Shown here: one piece after another, positions 35,322 to 43,864 of the stretch
How positions within the stretch are numbered: the stretch's first letter is position 1
Layout: each line of letters opens with the position of its first letter
Source of the DNA: Arachnia rubra
GTDB taxonomy: Bacteria; Actinomycetota; Actinomycetes; Propionibacteriales; Propionibacteriaceae
DNA length: 64,000 nt
NCBI RefSeq assembly: GCF_019973735.1
Contig: NZ_AP024463.1
Location: 1,798,001 to 1,862,000, forward strand
Direction of reading: 5' to 3'
The notes under the pieces: generated by a model
Told to the model about the DNA's origin: nothing
The model's database searches: none
Seen by the model: only the letters and a program-made list of their open reading frames with translations
Made by a program: the position numbers and the translations under genes

Positions 35322-38300
35322 CTCAAACGACGCGTTCGGAGCAAACTCCTGGCTGATCGAAGAGATGAGGGAGGCCTGGGAGAAAGATCCATCCTCAGTG
35401 GATGAGTCCTGGCGGATCTTTTTCGCGGGAGATACCTCGACCACCGGGAACACATCAACCAAACCAGCAGTCTCAGACTCCCCTCCATCGCAGGAGCACT
35501 CCCCCGCTGCAAAGGAACCCGCTGCCACCCGCCAGGAGGGGAACCAGCCAACGGTGGAGTCCGTCAAACCCACCAGCGAGTCACCCTCCACCCCTGGGAC
35601 TGGCGCAGGCCTATCGGCCAATGCACCCAACCCCTCGCTGCGGCCTGAGCCCTCTGCGGTCGCCCCCCAGCTGACAGTCCTTCGCGGCGCCCCGATGCGC
35701 ACCGCAAAGAACATGGATGCCTCACTGAGCGTCCCCACCGCCACATCAGTGCGTTCAGTTCCCATGAAGCTCGCGATCGACCAGCGAGCAGCGGTCAACG
35801 AATTCCTGAAGACATCCAAGGGCGGCAAGGTGAGCTTCACTCACCTGATCGCCTATGCGATGGTCCAGGCCTTGAAGGCTGTGCCGGCGATGAACAACTC
35901 CTATGACGTGATCAATGGCAAGCCCACACTCATCGAGAATCCCACAATCAACCTGGGAATCGCAATTGACCTGAAGAAGCCAGATGGGACCCGCCAGCTT
36001 ATGGTCCCAAACATCAAAGGATGCGAGAGGCTTAATTTCGCGCAGTTCTGGGCTGACTATGAAAAGATCGTAACCAAGGCGCGAGCCGGCGAACTCACGG
36101 TTGCAGATTTCGCAGGCACCACCGCGAGCATCACCAATCCGGGGGGAATCGGAACCAACCATTCCGTGCCGAGGCTGATGAATGGCCAGGGGATGATCCT
36201 GGGGGTCGGGAGTATCAGCTACCCGGCCGAGTTCCAGGGCACCTCCCTCTTCAGGGTCGATGATCTGGGGATATCGAAGGTAACCACGCTGACCTCCACC
36301 TACGATCACCGCGTCATCCAGGGAGCCCAGTCCGGGGAATTCTTGAAGATCATCCACGAGTTGCTGCTCGGCGAGCAGCGTTTCTACGACGAGATCTTCG
36401 AGGCACTGCGCATTCCCTATGAGCCACTGCGCTGGAGTGTGGATGTCTCCGCTCACCGAGAGAACCAGGTGGCCAAGCAGGGAAGGGTGCTGGAGCTCAT
36501 CAACTCTTATCGTTCGGTAGGGCACCTGGTGGCGGACACAGATCCCTTGGAATACCGTCAGCGCTCACACGAGGATCTGCGGCTGGAAACCCACGGCCTG
36601 TCGATCTGGGACCTGGACAGGGAGTTCGCAGTCGGCACCTTCGGTGGGCAGAAACGGGTCTACCGGACGCTGCGCGAAATACTCGCCATCCTCCAGGACT
36701 CCTACTGCCGGACCGTCGCTGTGGAGTACATGCACATCGCGGATCCCCGGCAACGTGAGTGGTTCCAGGACCGTATTGAGGTGCCACGCCAGCCTCTCAC
36801 TCATGAAGAGCATATGCATGCGCTCGACAAGTTGAACGAGGCTGAGGTTTTCGAAACCTTCCTGCAGACCAAGTTCGTCGGACAGAAGCGTTTCTCCCTG
36901 GAAGGCGGCGAGTCCGTCATCGTGCTGCTGGATGAGATCTGCCAGCAGGCTGCGAATGAACAGCTCGACGAGGTCTGCATCGGGATGCCACACCGTGGCC
37001 GCCTGAACGTCCTGTCGAACATCATCGGCAAGGACTACGCACAGATCTTCCACGAGTTCGCTGGCACCATAGACGTCTCTGGCACTGGTGATGTCAAGTA
37101 CCACTTGGGCTCGGAAGGCCAGTTCGTCGCTAGCAACGGGGCCACCATCAAGGCCTCTGTCGCGGCGAATCCGTCGCATCTGGAGGCTGTGAACCCGGTG
37201 TTGCAGGGCATCGCGCGTGCAAAGCAGGACGTCATCGGGAATGACGACTTCCCGGTCCTGCCCCTGCTACTGCACGGGGACGCCGCCTTCTGCGGGCAGG
37301 GAGTCATCTTCGAGACCCTGCAGATGAGCCAGCTGCGTGGATACAAAACCGGAGGCACGATTCACATCGTGGTCAACAACCAGGTTGGTTTCACGACATC
37401 GCCCATCGAGTCACGCACCTCCACCTATTGCACGGACGTCGCGAAGGCCATCGCCGCCCCCGTGCTGCACATCAACGGCGATGATCCCGACTCATGTGTC
37501 CGGGCTGCGCGTCTCGCCTTCGCCTACCGGCAGCGGTTCCACAAGGACGTCGTGATCGATCTGGTCTGCTACCGGCGTCGTGGCCACAATGAGGGCGACG
37601 ACCCGAGTTTCACCCAGCCGAAGATGTACGACCTGATAGAGCAGAAACGGTCCGTCAGGCGCCTCTACACCGAAGCGCTGATCGGCCGTGGGGACATCTC
37701 CATGTCGGATGCCGAAGACGTCATGAACAAGTTCCGGGCCCGGCTGGAGACCGTGTTCAAAGAGGCACGTGATGCCAAGAACTCCGCAGCAGTCAACGAG
37801 GAGTACACTCGCGTCCCGTACTACCCGGCGAAACAAGATCAGCGACTCACACAGATCACCCCGGAGATGATGCGCCGGATCAGTGAAGTGCACACGGTCT
37901 TGCCAGAGGGCTTCACACCCCACCCGAAGGTGCTGCCCCAACTGGAACGCCGGGCCGAGCAGATCCTCAACGGACCGGTTGACTGGGCCACAGCCGAGCT
38001 GCTGGCCATCGGCTCCCTGCTGATGGAGGGACACCCTGTCAGGCTGGCAGGCCAGGATTCGCGGCGAGGTACCTTTTCCCAGCGCTTCGCAGCCATCGTC
38101 GACCGGGTCACGAATGAGGCATGGGTTCCCTTGAAGCATCTCAGCGACGACCAGGCAACCTTCGACGTCTATGACTCTTTGCTGAGCGAGTACGCGGCGC
38201 TGGGCTTCGAATACGGTTACTCCGTGGCCAGGCCCAACGCCCTGGTGATGTGGGAGGCACAGTTCGGGGATTTCGCCAACGGAGCACAGATCATCGCAGA

Positions 38301-39021
38301 CGAATTCGTCGTCTCCGGACAGGCAAAGTGGGACCAGAAATCCGGTGTGGTGCTGCTGCTACCCCATGGCTTCGAGGGCCAGGGACCGGACCATAGCTCC
38401 GCTCGTATCGAACGCTGGCTGCAACTGTGCGCAGAGAACGCATTCGCGGTCAGCCAGCCATCCACAGCCGCCAGCTATTTCCATCTGCTGCGCCAGCATG
38501 CCTACGTGAATTACCACCGGCCTGTCGTGGTGGCGACCCCGAAGTCCATGCTGCGGAACAAGATGGCCGCATCCTCACCGGAGGAGTTCACCACGGGCAC
38601 CTGGCATCCGGTCCTGGACGACCCCACCATCACGAACCCCGCTGAGGTCACCCGTCTTTTGTTCTGTTCCGGCAAGATCCGGTGGGAGCTCATATCAAAC
38701 CGTGAGAAGTTCGGTCTCGACGGCAAGGTGGCTATCATCTCGCTGGAGCGTCTCTACCCGTTACCCGGAGCCGAGGTGGCCAAGATCCTGGAGCGGTACC
38801 GCCACGTCACTGATATCCGGTTTGTCCAGGATGAGCCCGCAAACCAAGGCCCGTGGCCGTTCATATCGGTGCATCTGCCGAACTCGGTGGCAAACCACAC
38901 CGACCTCCCATTCCGGCTGCGCCGGGTGGCCCGGCCTTGGTCCTCAGCTCCTTCCGTCGGTTCGCTGAGAGTTCACCAGCAGCAGACTGAGGATCTGATG
39001 AACAGCGCATTTGGGGCATAA
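35308..39021 (+). CDS. kgd: Multifunctional 2-oxoglutarate decarboxylase/dehydrogenase Kgd (E2-E1 fusion)
   Basis: This 1237-residue TCA-cycle enzyme is of the actinobacterial OdhA/Kgd type. The N-terminus (FGANSWLIEEMREAWEKDPS) is the segment that binds partner subunits. A Pro/Ser/Thr linker follows, then a dihydrolipoyl succinyltransferase-like domain without a lipoyl domain (about residues 130-360, active His in TSTYDHRVIQG). The thiamine-diphosphate E1 domain comes last (about 375-1237), with MPHRGRLNVLSNI, HGDAAFCGQGV, the ThDP/Mg motif YRRRGHNEGDDPS, LLPHGFEGQGPDHSSARIER and QDEPANQG. It lets 2-oxoglutarate be oxidised or decarboxylated with E2/E3 supplied elsewhere. Stop at 39021, followed by galK. 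Confidence 0.96.
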   Translation: MSTPDSNDAFGANSWLIEEMREAWEKDPSSVDESWRIFFAGDTSTTGNTSTKPAVSDSPPSQEHSPAAKEPAATRQEGNQPTVESVKPTSESPSTPGTGAGLSANAPNPSLRPEPSAVAPQLTVLRGAPMRTAKNMDASLSVPTATSVRSVPMKLAIDQRAAVNEFLKTSKGGKVSFTHLIAYAMVQALKAVPAMNNSYDVINGKPTLIENPTINLGIAIDLKKPDGTRQLMVPNIKGCERLNFAQFWADYEKIVTKARAGELTVADFAGTTASITNPGGIGTNHSVPRLMNGQGMILGVGSISYPAEFQGTSLFRVDDLGISKVTTLTSTYDHRVIQGAQSGEFLKIIHELLLGEQRFYDEIFEALRIPYEPLRWSVDVSAHRENQVAKQGRVLELINSYRSVGHLVADTDPLEYRQRSHEDLRLETHGLSIWDLDREFAVGTFGGQKRVYRTLREILAILQDSYCRTVAVEYMHIADPRQREWFQDRIEVPRQPLTHEEHMHALDKLNEAEVFETFLQTKFVGQKRFSLEGGESVIVLLDEICQQAANEQLDEVCIGMPHRGRLNVLSNIIGKDYAQIFHEFAGTIDVSGTGDVKYHLGSEGQFVASNGATIKASVAANPSHLEAVNPVLQGIARAKQDVIGNDDFPVLPLLLHGDAAFCGQGVIFETLQMSQLRGYKTGGTIHIVVNNQVGFTTSPIESRTSTYCTDVAKAIAAPVLHINGDDPDSCVRAARLAFAYRQRFHKDVVIDLVCYRRRGHNEGDDPSFTQPKMYDLIEQKRSVRRLYTEALIGRGDISMSDAEDVMNKFRARLETVFKEARDAKNSAAVNEEYTRVPYYPAKQDQRLTQITPEMMRRISEVHTVLPEGFTPHPKVLPQLERRAEQILNGPVDWATAELLAIGSLLMEGHPVRLAGQDSRRGTFSQRFAAIVDRVTNEAWVPLKHLSDDQATFDVYDSLLSEYAALGFEYGYSVARPNALVMWEAQFGDFANGAQIIADEFVVSGQAKWDQKSGVVLLLPHGFEGQGPDHSSARIERWLQLCAENAFAVSQPSTAASYFHLLRQHAYVNYHRPVVVATPKSMLRNKMAASSPEEFTTGTWHPVLDDPTITNPAEVTRLLFCSGKIRWELISNREKFGLDGKVAIISLERLYPLPGAEVAKILERYRHVTDIRFVQDEPANQGPWPFISVHLPNSVANHTDLPFRLRRVARPWSSAPSVGSLRVHQQQTEDLMNSAFGA

Positions 39022-39090
39022 GCATGATTCTGGGCACAGACTGCGGAATGCACTTTTGGCTGGTCAAACCCACAGGCAAAGGTGGTATTC

Positions 39091-40233
39091 ATGAATGCCG
39101 TTGAGAAGCTGGCAGTACGCTACAAAGAGCTGATCGGCTCACCACCGGAGGGAATCTGGTTCGCTCCAGGACGGGTGAATCTGATTGGTGAGCACACTGA
39201 CTACAACGATGGTTTTGTGCTGCCTTTCGCTCTGGAGCAACGGGCACTGGTCGCTGCGGGGCTGCGTGAAGATGCACGCGTAGTCATGCATGCCCTGGAC
39301 CTGGGAGAAACCACAGAGCTATCGCTCCCCGAGCTCAGGCCTGGTATCGGAGGCTGGCAGGCCTATCTGAGCGGGGTGCTCTGGGCGCTCCGGGAAGCCG
39401 GCAACCAGGTAGGTGGGATCACCATGGTGCTCACCTCTGACGTGCCCTTCGGGGCGGGACTCTCCAGCTCTGCGGCAATCGAGTGCTCGGGCATGGCAGC
39501 GGCCTGTGACCTCTTCGGCCTGGACATCGCCCCCATGGACCGGGCCAAGCTGGCGCAACGCGCGGAAAACGTCTACGTCGGGGCGCCCACCGGCCTCCTG
39601 GATCAGGCCGCCAGCACATTGTGCCGCGCAGACACCGGGCTCTTCCTGGACTGCCGGACCCTGGAAACCGCCGAGGTGCCTCTACCGCTGCATGAGCAGG
39701 GCGTGGAGATCCTGGTGCTCGACACCCGCACCCCACACAGCCATGTCGACGGGGAGTACGGGGAACGCCGGGCTACCTGCGAGCAGGCCGCCCGGCTTCT
39801 TGGAGTCTCAGCCCTCCGCGACGTAACGGATCTTGAGGCTGCCCTCGCAGAGCTCCCCGACGAGCGAATGCGCAAACGAGTCCGGCATGTTGTCACAGAG
39901 AATGAGCGGACCCGGGCCGCTTTGGAGCTGGCCCGGGCAGGAAAGCTCAGCGCGCTCCCCCCTCTGCTCGACGCCTCCCATGCCTCCATGCGCGACGACT
40001 ACGAGATCACAGTTCCAACAGTTGACCTGGCAGTGGAGACGGCACGGCATCACGGGGCGCTCGGGGCCCGGATGACGGGTGGCGGTTTCGGCGGCTGCAT
40101 CATAGCCTGGTGTTCCCTCGGCCAAGCCGTGGGTATCGCAGATGCGATCCAGAACGCCTTCCGAGAGGCTGAATTCCGGGAACCGGCATGGTTCACTGCA
40201 AAACCCTCAGAAGGAGCCGGCCGGCTTGCCTGA
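39091..40233 (+). CDS. galK: Galactokinase
   Basis: This 380-residue GHMP kinase phosphorylates galactose. The galactokinase signature FAPGRVNLIGEHTDYNDGFV is present near the N-terminus. The ATP loop is VPFGAGLSSSAAIECSG, and the C-terminal motif is GARMTGGGFGGCIIA. ATG 39091 is preferred because AAAGGTGG sits 6 bases upstream; GTG 39082 overlaps that site. galT and galE are not adjacent. An aldose-1-epimerase-like gene occurs at 62290. Confidence 0.95.
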   Translation: MNAVEKLAVRYKELIGSPPEGIWFAPGRVNLIGEHTDYNDGFVLPFALEQRALVAAGLREDARVVMHALDLGETTELSLPELRPGIGGWQAYLSGVLWALREAGNQVGGITMVLTSDVPFGAGLSSSAAIECSGMAAACDLFGLDIAPMDRAKLAQRAENVYVGAPTGLLDQAASTLCRADTGLFLDCRTLETAEVPLPLHEQGVEILVLDTRTPHSHVDGEYGERRATCEQAARLLGVSALRDVTDLEAALAELPDERMRKRVRHVVTENERTRAALELARAGKLSALPPLLDASHASMRDDYEITVPTVDLAVETARHHGALGARMTGGGFGGCIIAWCSLGQAVGIADAIQNAFREAEFREPAWFTAKPSEGAGRLA

Positions 40234-40275
40234 GTGCAGATAATACATTTTCAAACTTTTTGTGGACTTGAGGGG

Positions 40276-40304
40276 TTGTCTAACTTTGCCGGGCGGAGTA
40301 AGTT
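40276..40304 (+). promoter_or_regulatory. Candidate whiB1 promoter
   Basis: TTGTCT (40276-40281) and TAAGTT (40299-40304) are separated by 17 bases, ending 41 bases before the whiB1 start. Match to the housekeeping consensus is moderate. Confidence 0.5.
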
Positions 40305-40345
40305 CTATCCGCTCGAAAAATCATCTAGCCAAAGGAGTGCCGTTC

Positions 40346-40597
40346 ATGGACTGGCGCCACAGGGCAGCCTGCCTGACTGAGGATCCTGAGCTGTTCTTCC
40401 CTGTCGGCAACACCGGCCCCGCACTCCAGCAGATCGAGGACGCAAAAAAGGTCTGCCAAAGCTGTGCTGTCAAGGACCAATGTCTCGACTGGGCCCTCGA
40501 TGCCGGTCAGGACCATGGGGTCTGGGGCGGCATGAGCGAAGATGAGCGACGCGCCATGAAACGCCGGGCCGCCCGCTCAAGGGTGCGCGCCAGCTGA
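40346..40597 (+). CDS. whiB1: WhiB-family iron-sulfur regulator, WhiB1-like
   Basis: This 83-residue transcription factor coordinates a 4Fe-4S cluster with four cysteines (C9, C37, C40, C46) and has the GVWGG turn followed by a basic AT-hook-like tail (RRAMKRRAARSR). The start MDWRHRAACLTEDPELFFPV closely matches mycobacterial WhiB1, a nitric-oxide-sensitive essential regulator that binds SigA. AAAGGAG lies 8 bases upstream of the ATG. The neighbourhood (whiB1, divergent-side PdtaS kinase, then rsrA/sigR) is the same as in Mycobacterium. Confidence 0.94.
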   Translation: MDWRHRAACLTEDPELFFPVGNTGPALQQIEDAKKVCQSCAVKDQCLDWALDAGQDHGVWGGMSEDERRAMKRRAARSRVRAS

Positions 40598-40621
40598 AGC
40601 CACGGAATACTTCCGCCATCG

Positions 40622-42070
40622 TCAGACAAGTGAGGGAAGCGCCAGGCGAGCACAGGTGCCTTGCCCGTCTGTCCGGTCCCCGATCTCAAGAGCCCCACCG
40701 AGGTCACTAACCAGGGTGGAGATGATCGCCAGGCCAAGACTGGTTTGGTTTCCCAGCTTGAAACCATCGGGCAGCCCCACCCCATTGTCGACCACATCGA
40801 CGGTCATACCCTCTTCAAAGGTCTCGGGCCTCACTTCAATGCAGCCTTCCCCACCTTGGAGGCCGTGCTCGATGGCGTTCTGGCACAGCTCGGTGATCAT
40901 CATCGCCAAAGAAGTCGCTGCGTCCGCCCTCACCTGACCGAAACTACCAACCCGGACTGCCCGGACCGACCCCGACGTCGCAGCCAGGTCCCCGACCATC
41001 AGGAGAATACGATCACAGACACCGTCGAAGGCCACATCCTCGTCAAGGCTGTGACTGAGCATGTCATGAACGACAGATATGGAGGAGACCCTGCGCATCG
41101 CATCACGCAACGCGTCACGTCCCTCCTCAGACTCGAGTCTCCGGGACTGCATCCGCAGCAGCGCGGCTACTGTCTGGAGATTGTTCTTGACCCGGTGATG
41201 GATCTCGCGGATGGTGGCGTCCTTGGTGACGAGCATACGATCACGGGTACGCAGGTCTGTGGTATCCCGGCAGAGTACCAAAGAGCCCATCTGCTCGCCC
41301 TGGACTGCCAGCGGCAGGACGACAACGCGCATGGAGGCCCGCGGCTGCTCGACGTCAAAAACGACGCTGCGCTGCTCCGCGAGGTCTGCCTGTATCGTCT
41401 GCCCCATCGACTCCACGCCCCGCATGACGCTCCGGATGAGAGTGCTGAAATCCTCATCAGCGACATCACCCTGAGCCCCGAGACGCCGGAAGGCAGTGAT
41501 GGCGTTCGGTGATGCATAACTGATGCGTCCACCCACCTGCACTCGCAGCACGCCATCACAGACACGAGGTGCGAAAGCCTTGTCGGACACGGGGGCCAGC
41601 GGAAAATGTCCCTCAAGGATCATGCTGGTCAGAATGTCTGCTGCCTCGAGATAGTTCTCCTCCAGCAGGCCTGTGGCACGCATGCCCATCTGGTTTGTGT
41701 GACGCTCCAGCACCGCTATGCACCTGCCGCCCCTCAGCACTGGGATGGCCCACACATCCACGGGAATACCGGCGGACAGGGCATTGTCGCTGGTCTCGCT
41801 GATCTCATGACTGAGATACGCCACCATGACCTGATGATCCAGCTCATAGGCGATCTGCTCGCCTATGACGTCGTCCTCCAGCGCCGTCGGACCGGTCACA
41901 GGGCGGATCTGCGCGATGCAGGTGAAAACCTCACAGTCGGGGGCATCATCCTCAGGAACCCACAGCAGCAGATCCGAGAAGGACAGGTCACTGAGCAGAT
42001 GCCACTGGCTCTGAAAGGCCAGGAGCCACTCATAGTCAGAAAGCTCATCGGGTGGCTGCGTCCTCACCAT
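40622..42070 (-). CDS. pdtaS: PdtaS-like sensor histidine kinase
   Basis: This is a 482-residue soluble histidine kinase. An N-terminal GAF-like domain (about 1-145; ends CIAVLERHTNQ) is followed by a PAS-like domain (about 165-275) and an HWE/HisKA_2 dimerisation helix. The phosphoacceptor is in EIHHRVKNNLQTVAALLRMQ (about residue 293). The ATPase domain has MMITELCQNAIEHGL (N box), DVVDNGVGLPDGF and TSLGLAIISTLV. Such kinases pair with ANTAR RNA-binding response regulators (PdtaR), which are encoded elsewhere. No membrane segment. Convergent with whiB1 (24 bases between stops). Confidence 0.92.
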   Translation of the reverse strand: MVRTQPPDELSDYEWLLAFQSQWHLLSDLSFSDLLLWVPEDDAPDCEVFTCIAQIRPVTGPTALEDDVIGEQIAYELDHQVMVAYLSHEISETSDNALSAGIPVDVWAIPVLRGGRCIAVLERHTNQMGMRATGLLEENYLEAADILTSMILEGHFPLAPVSDKAFAPRVCDGVLRVQVGGRISYASPNAITAFRRLGAQGDVADEDFSTLIRSVMRGVESMGQTIQADLAEQRSVVFDVEQPRASMRVVVLPLAVQGEQMGSLVLCRDTTDLRTRDRMLVTKDATIREIHHRVKNNLQTVAALLRMQSRRLESEEGRDALRDAMRRVSSISVVHDMLSHSLDEDVAFDGVCDRILLMVGDLAATSGSVRAVRVGSFGQVRADAATSLAMMITELCQNAIEHGLQGGEGCIEVRPETFEEGMTVDVVDNGVGLPDGFKLGNQTSLGLAIISTLVSDLGGALEIGDRTDGQGTCARLALPSLV

Positions 42071-42155
42071 GGCCCTACTCTGCCATTGTCGTAGCTGGTG
42101 ACGCTATGAGGCATCTGGCACAATGGGCCGTCGCAACTTGAAGAAGGAGGCCCCG

Positions 42156-42230
42156 ATGGGCAAGACCGGTCGTAAACGTCGCGCACGTCGCAAGAACAAG
42201 GCCAACCACGGCAAGCGCCCTAACGCCTGA
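42156..42230 (+). CDS. 50S ribosomal protein bL37
   Basis: This 24-residue, strongly basic peptide is MGKTGRKRRARRKNK plus ANHGKRPNA. The C-terminal KANHGKRPNA matches the actinobacterial bL37 found in mycobacterial ribosomes, as I recall it. A near-perfect ribosome site (GAAGGAGG) lies 5-6 bases upstream. A strong hairpin follows the stop. The gene is divergent from the kinase. Small actinobacterial genes of this type are often missed. Confidence 0.9.
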   Translation: MGKTGRKRRARRKNKANHGKRPNA

Positions 42231-42241
42231 GCCGTAGGTAC

Positions 42242-42279
42242 CCAGCGCCCCCGAACCCTCTGCGGTATGGGGGCGCTGG
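42242..42279. terminator. Hairpin between bL37 and rsrA
   Basis: An 11-bp stem (CCAGCGCCCCC with GGGGGCGCTGG) with a 16-base loop lies between the convergent stops of bL37 and rsrA. The following plus-strand bases (TCTTCCT) are pyrimidine rich. It could serve both genes. Confidence 0.7.
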
Positions 42280-42296
42280 TCTTCCTGGGCTCTTGA

Positions 42297-42563
42297 TCAC
42301 TTAGAGAGGCAGAGCACCGTCAAACGATTGCGTAGGCCTGCTGGAGCGGCTGTGGCTGGCTGGCTACGGCGGATCATCCTGGTGATGGTGGATTCGATCT
42401 CGAAGCTCTCCATACATCGCTCACAAGCCTGGAGATGACGCCTGACTAGGTCTGCGTCAGTCTCAGGAAGTTCCCCGTGCAGGAAAGCATGGACTGCCCT
42501 GAGGGCTCGCATACATTCATCCATGTCGTCATGGTCGTGGGTGTGCATATCGGGGTCGGTCAT
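42297..42563 (-). CDS. rsrA: Zinc-binding anti-sigma factor RsrA/RshA
   Basis: This 88-residue ZAS-type anti-sigma factor has the redox zinc motif H43-x3-C47-x2-C50 (HLQACERC) and an N-terminal Cys (C17). The N-terminus is His/Asp-rich ([10 protein letters not shown]). Under oxidative or disulfide stress such proteins lose zinc, form a disulfide and release their sigma factor. The start overlaps the sigR stop by 4 bases, the standard arrangement. Confidence 0.93.
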   Translation of the reverse strand: MTDPDMHTHDHDDMDECMRALRAVHAFLHGELPETDADLVRRHLQACERCMESFEIESTITRMIRRSQPATAAPAGLRNRLTVLCLSK

Positions 42564-43156
42564 GCCCTGGCACCTCCGATACCGCGGTCAGCGGCATACT
42601 CGGCCAGTGCTTTCCGCAGCTGTGAACGACCACGGTTCAGACGTGACATGACTGTGCCGATAGGGGTGTCCATGATGGTGGCTATTTCCTTATAGCTGAA
42701 TCCCTCGACGTCGGAGAGGTAAACCGCCAGCCGGTAGTTCTCAGCCAGGTCAGCCATGGCAGCAGCCACAGCGGCATCGGGAATGTTCTCCAAAGCCTCC
42801 ATCTCTGCGGACCGCAGGCCCTGCGAGTCATGGGATGCGGCCCGGGCCAGCTGCCAGTCCGTGACCTCCTCATCCCCACTCATCTGCGGCGAGCGAACTG
42901 CCTTGCGATAAGAGTTGATGTAGGTATTGGTGAGAATCCGGTACAGCCAGGCCTTCATATTGGTCCGGGGCTTGAACGAATCACGTCCCCGTAGTGCTTT
43001 CACATATGTCTCCTGCACTAGGTCCTCGGCATCAGCCGAGTTACGAGTCATCCGCAGGGCAGCCGAGTAGAGGCGGTCGAGGTGGCTCAATGCCTCATTC
43101 TCGAACGCAAACCCAAGTTCCGCGGTATCCAGGAGCGTGGCATCCGTTTCTTCCAT
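42560..43156 (-). CDS. sigR: ECF sigma factor SigR/SigH
   Basis: This 198-residue ECF sigma factor controls the thiol-oxidative stress response. Region 2 contains [20 protein letters not shown] and [12 protein letters not shown], and region 2.4 is [18 protein letters not shown]. Region 4 contains [20 protein letters not shown] and [20 protein letters not shown] chose ATG 43156 (MEETDATLL); a longer frame to 43225 lacks family similarity at its start. Co-translated with rsrA. A SigR-type promoter is visible upstream. Confidence 0.95.
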   Translation of the reverse strand: MEETDATLLDTAELGFAFENEALSHLDRLYSAALRMTRNSADAEDLVQETYVKALRGRDSFKPRTNMKAWLYRILTNTYINSYRKAVRSPQMSGDEEVTDWQLARAASHDSQGLRSAEMEALENIPDAAVAAAMADLAENYRLAVYLSDVEGFSYKEIATIMDTPIGTVMSRLNRGRSQLRKALAEYAADRGIGGARA

Positions 43157-43232
43157 CACAGAAGAACATACAGGTGTCCGGTCCCACGCCAAAGGGGGGT
43201 CTAGCAACAGGACTGGCCTCGTCATGCTGAGG

Positions 43233-43259
43233 AAACGCTGTAAGCACCGGGATTATTCC
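43233..43259 (-). promoter_or_regulatory. SigR/SigH-type autoregulatory promoter of sigR
   Basis: On the minus strand GGAAT (43255-43259) is followed after exactly 18 bases by GTTT (43233-43236). This matches the SigR/SigH recognition pattern GGAAY-N18/19-GTT. It lies 77 bases upstream of the sigR ATG, so transcription would start near 43226. Confidence 0.65.
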
Positions 43260-43333
43260 GTTCCGGAAGGAGAAACAAGTGTGGCCTCAGGTCGCCGACA
43301 ATCCGCACCCGGTCGTTCCAACTGGGGCCCGCT

Positions 43334-43864
43334 ATGGGTAAGTTTGATTACATGAGTCTGTTGCGCTTCCTCGCCCGTAGCCTTTTCGCCAGTGCCTTCG
43401 TCGCCGATGGCGTGCGCAAGGTCACCTCGCCAACGGAGTTGGCACCGGAAGCCGAGGCGTTCACGTCTCGCATAGCCCCCGTCGTGCAGCGAGTCGTGCC
43501 CTCCGGTTATTCCTCCCATGTACCTGATCGCGCTGAATCCTGGGTGCGAATCTGTGGCGCCGCCGAGGTCGTCGGCGGTGTGATGTTCGCCACCGGCATC
43601 GGCCGCAGGATCGGAGCATTGCTGCTTGCAAAGGCAAGCATCCTCAACATCGCGATGTCGCTTCCCGAGAAGGGGGCAGACCCTGACGAGAAGCAGGCAC
43701 GCCGCCCTGAGGTGCTGAAGAACACCGCTCTGCTCGGTGCATCCATACTGGCAACCCAGGACTTGCAGGGACGCCCCAGCGCTTCTTGGCGTCGCAGGAA
43801 TGTCTCCCGCCGGGGCCGCCGGACGAAGGCGTTGAAGAAGGCCCGGCAGGCGGTCAGCTCTTGA
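43334..43864 (+). CDS. DoxX-family membrane protein
   Basis: This 176-residue membrane protein has about four helices. The start pattern LLRFLARSLFASAFVADGVR matches DoxX-type small oxidoreductase-associated proteins. Later helices are ICGAAEVVGGVMFATGIGRR, IGALLLAKASILNIAMSL and VLKNTALLGASILATQDL. The C-terminus is very basic (RRRNVSRRGRRTKALKK). Starts at 43334 or 43352 are both possible; the first has GGGGC nearby. Function unknown. Divergent from sigR, so it shares that control region, and its TGA overlaps the TTG start of aroA. Confidence 0.8.
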   Translation: MGKFDYMSLLRFLARSLFASAFVADGVRKVTSPTELAPEAEAFTSRIAPVVQRVVPSGYSSHVPDRAESWVRICGAAEVVGGVMFATGIGRRIGALLLAKASILNIAMSLPEKGADPDEKQARRPEVLKNTALLGASILATQDLQGRPSASWRRRNVSRRGRRTKALKKARQAVSS

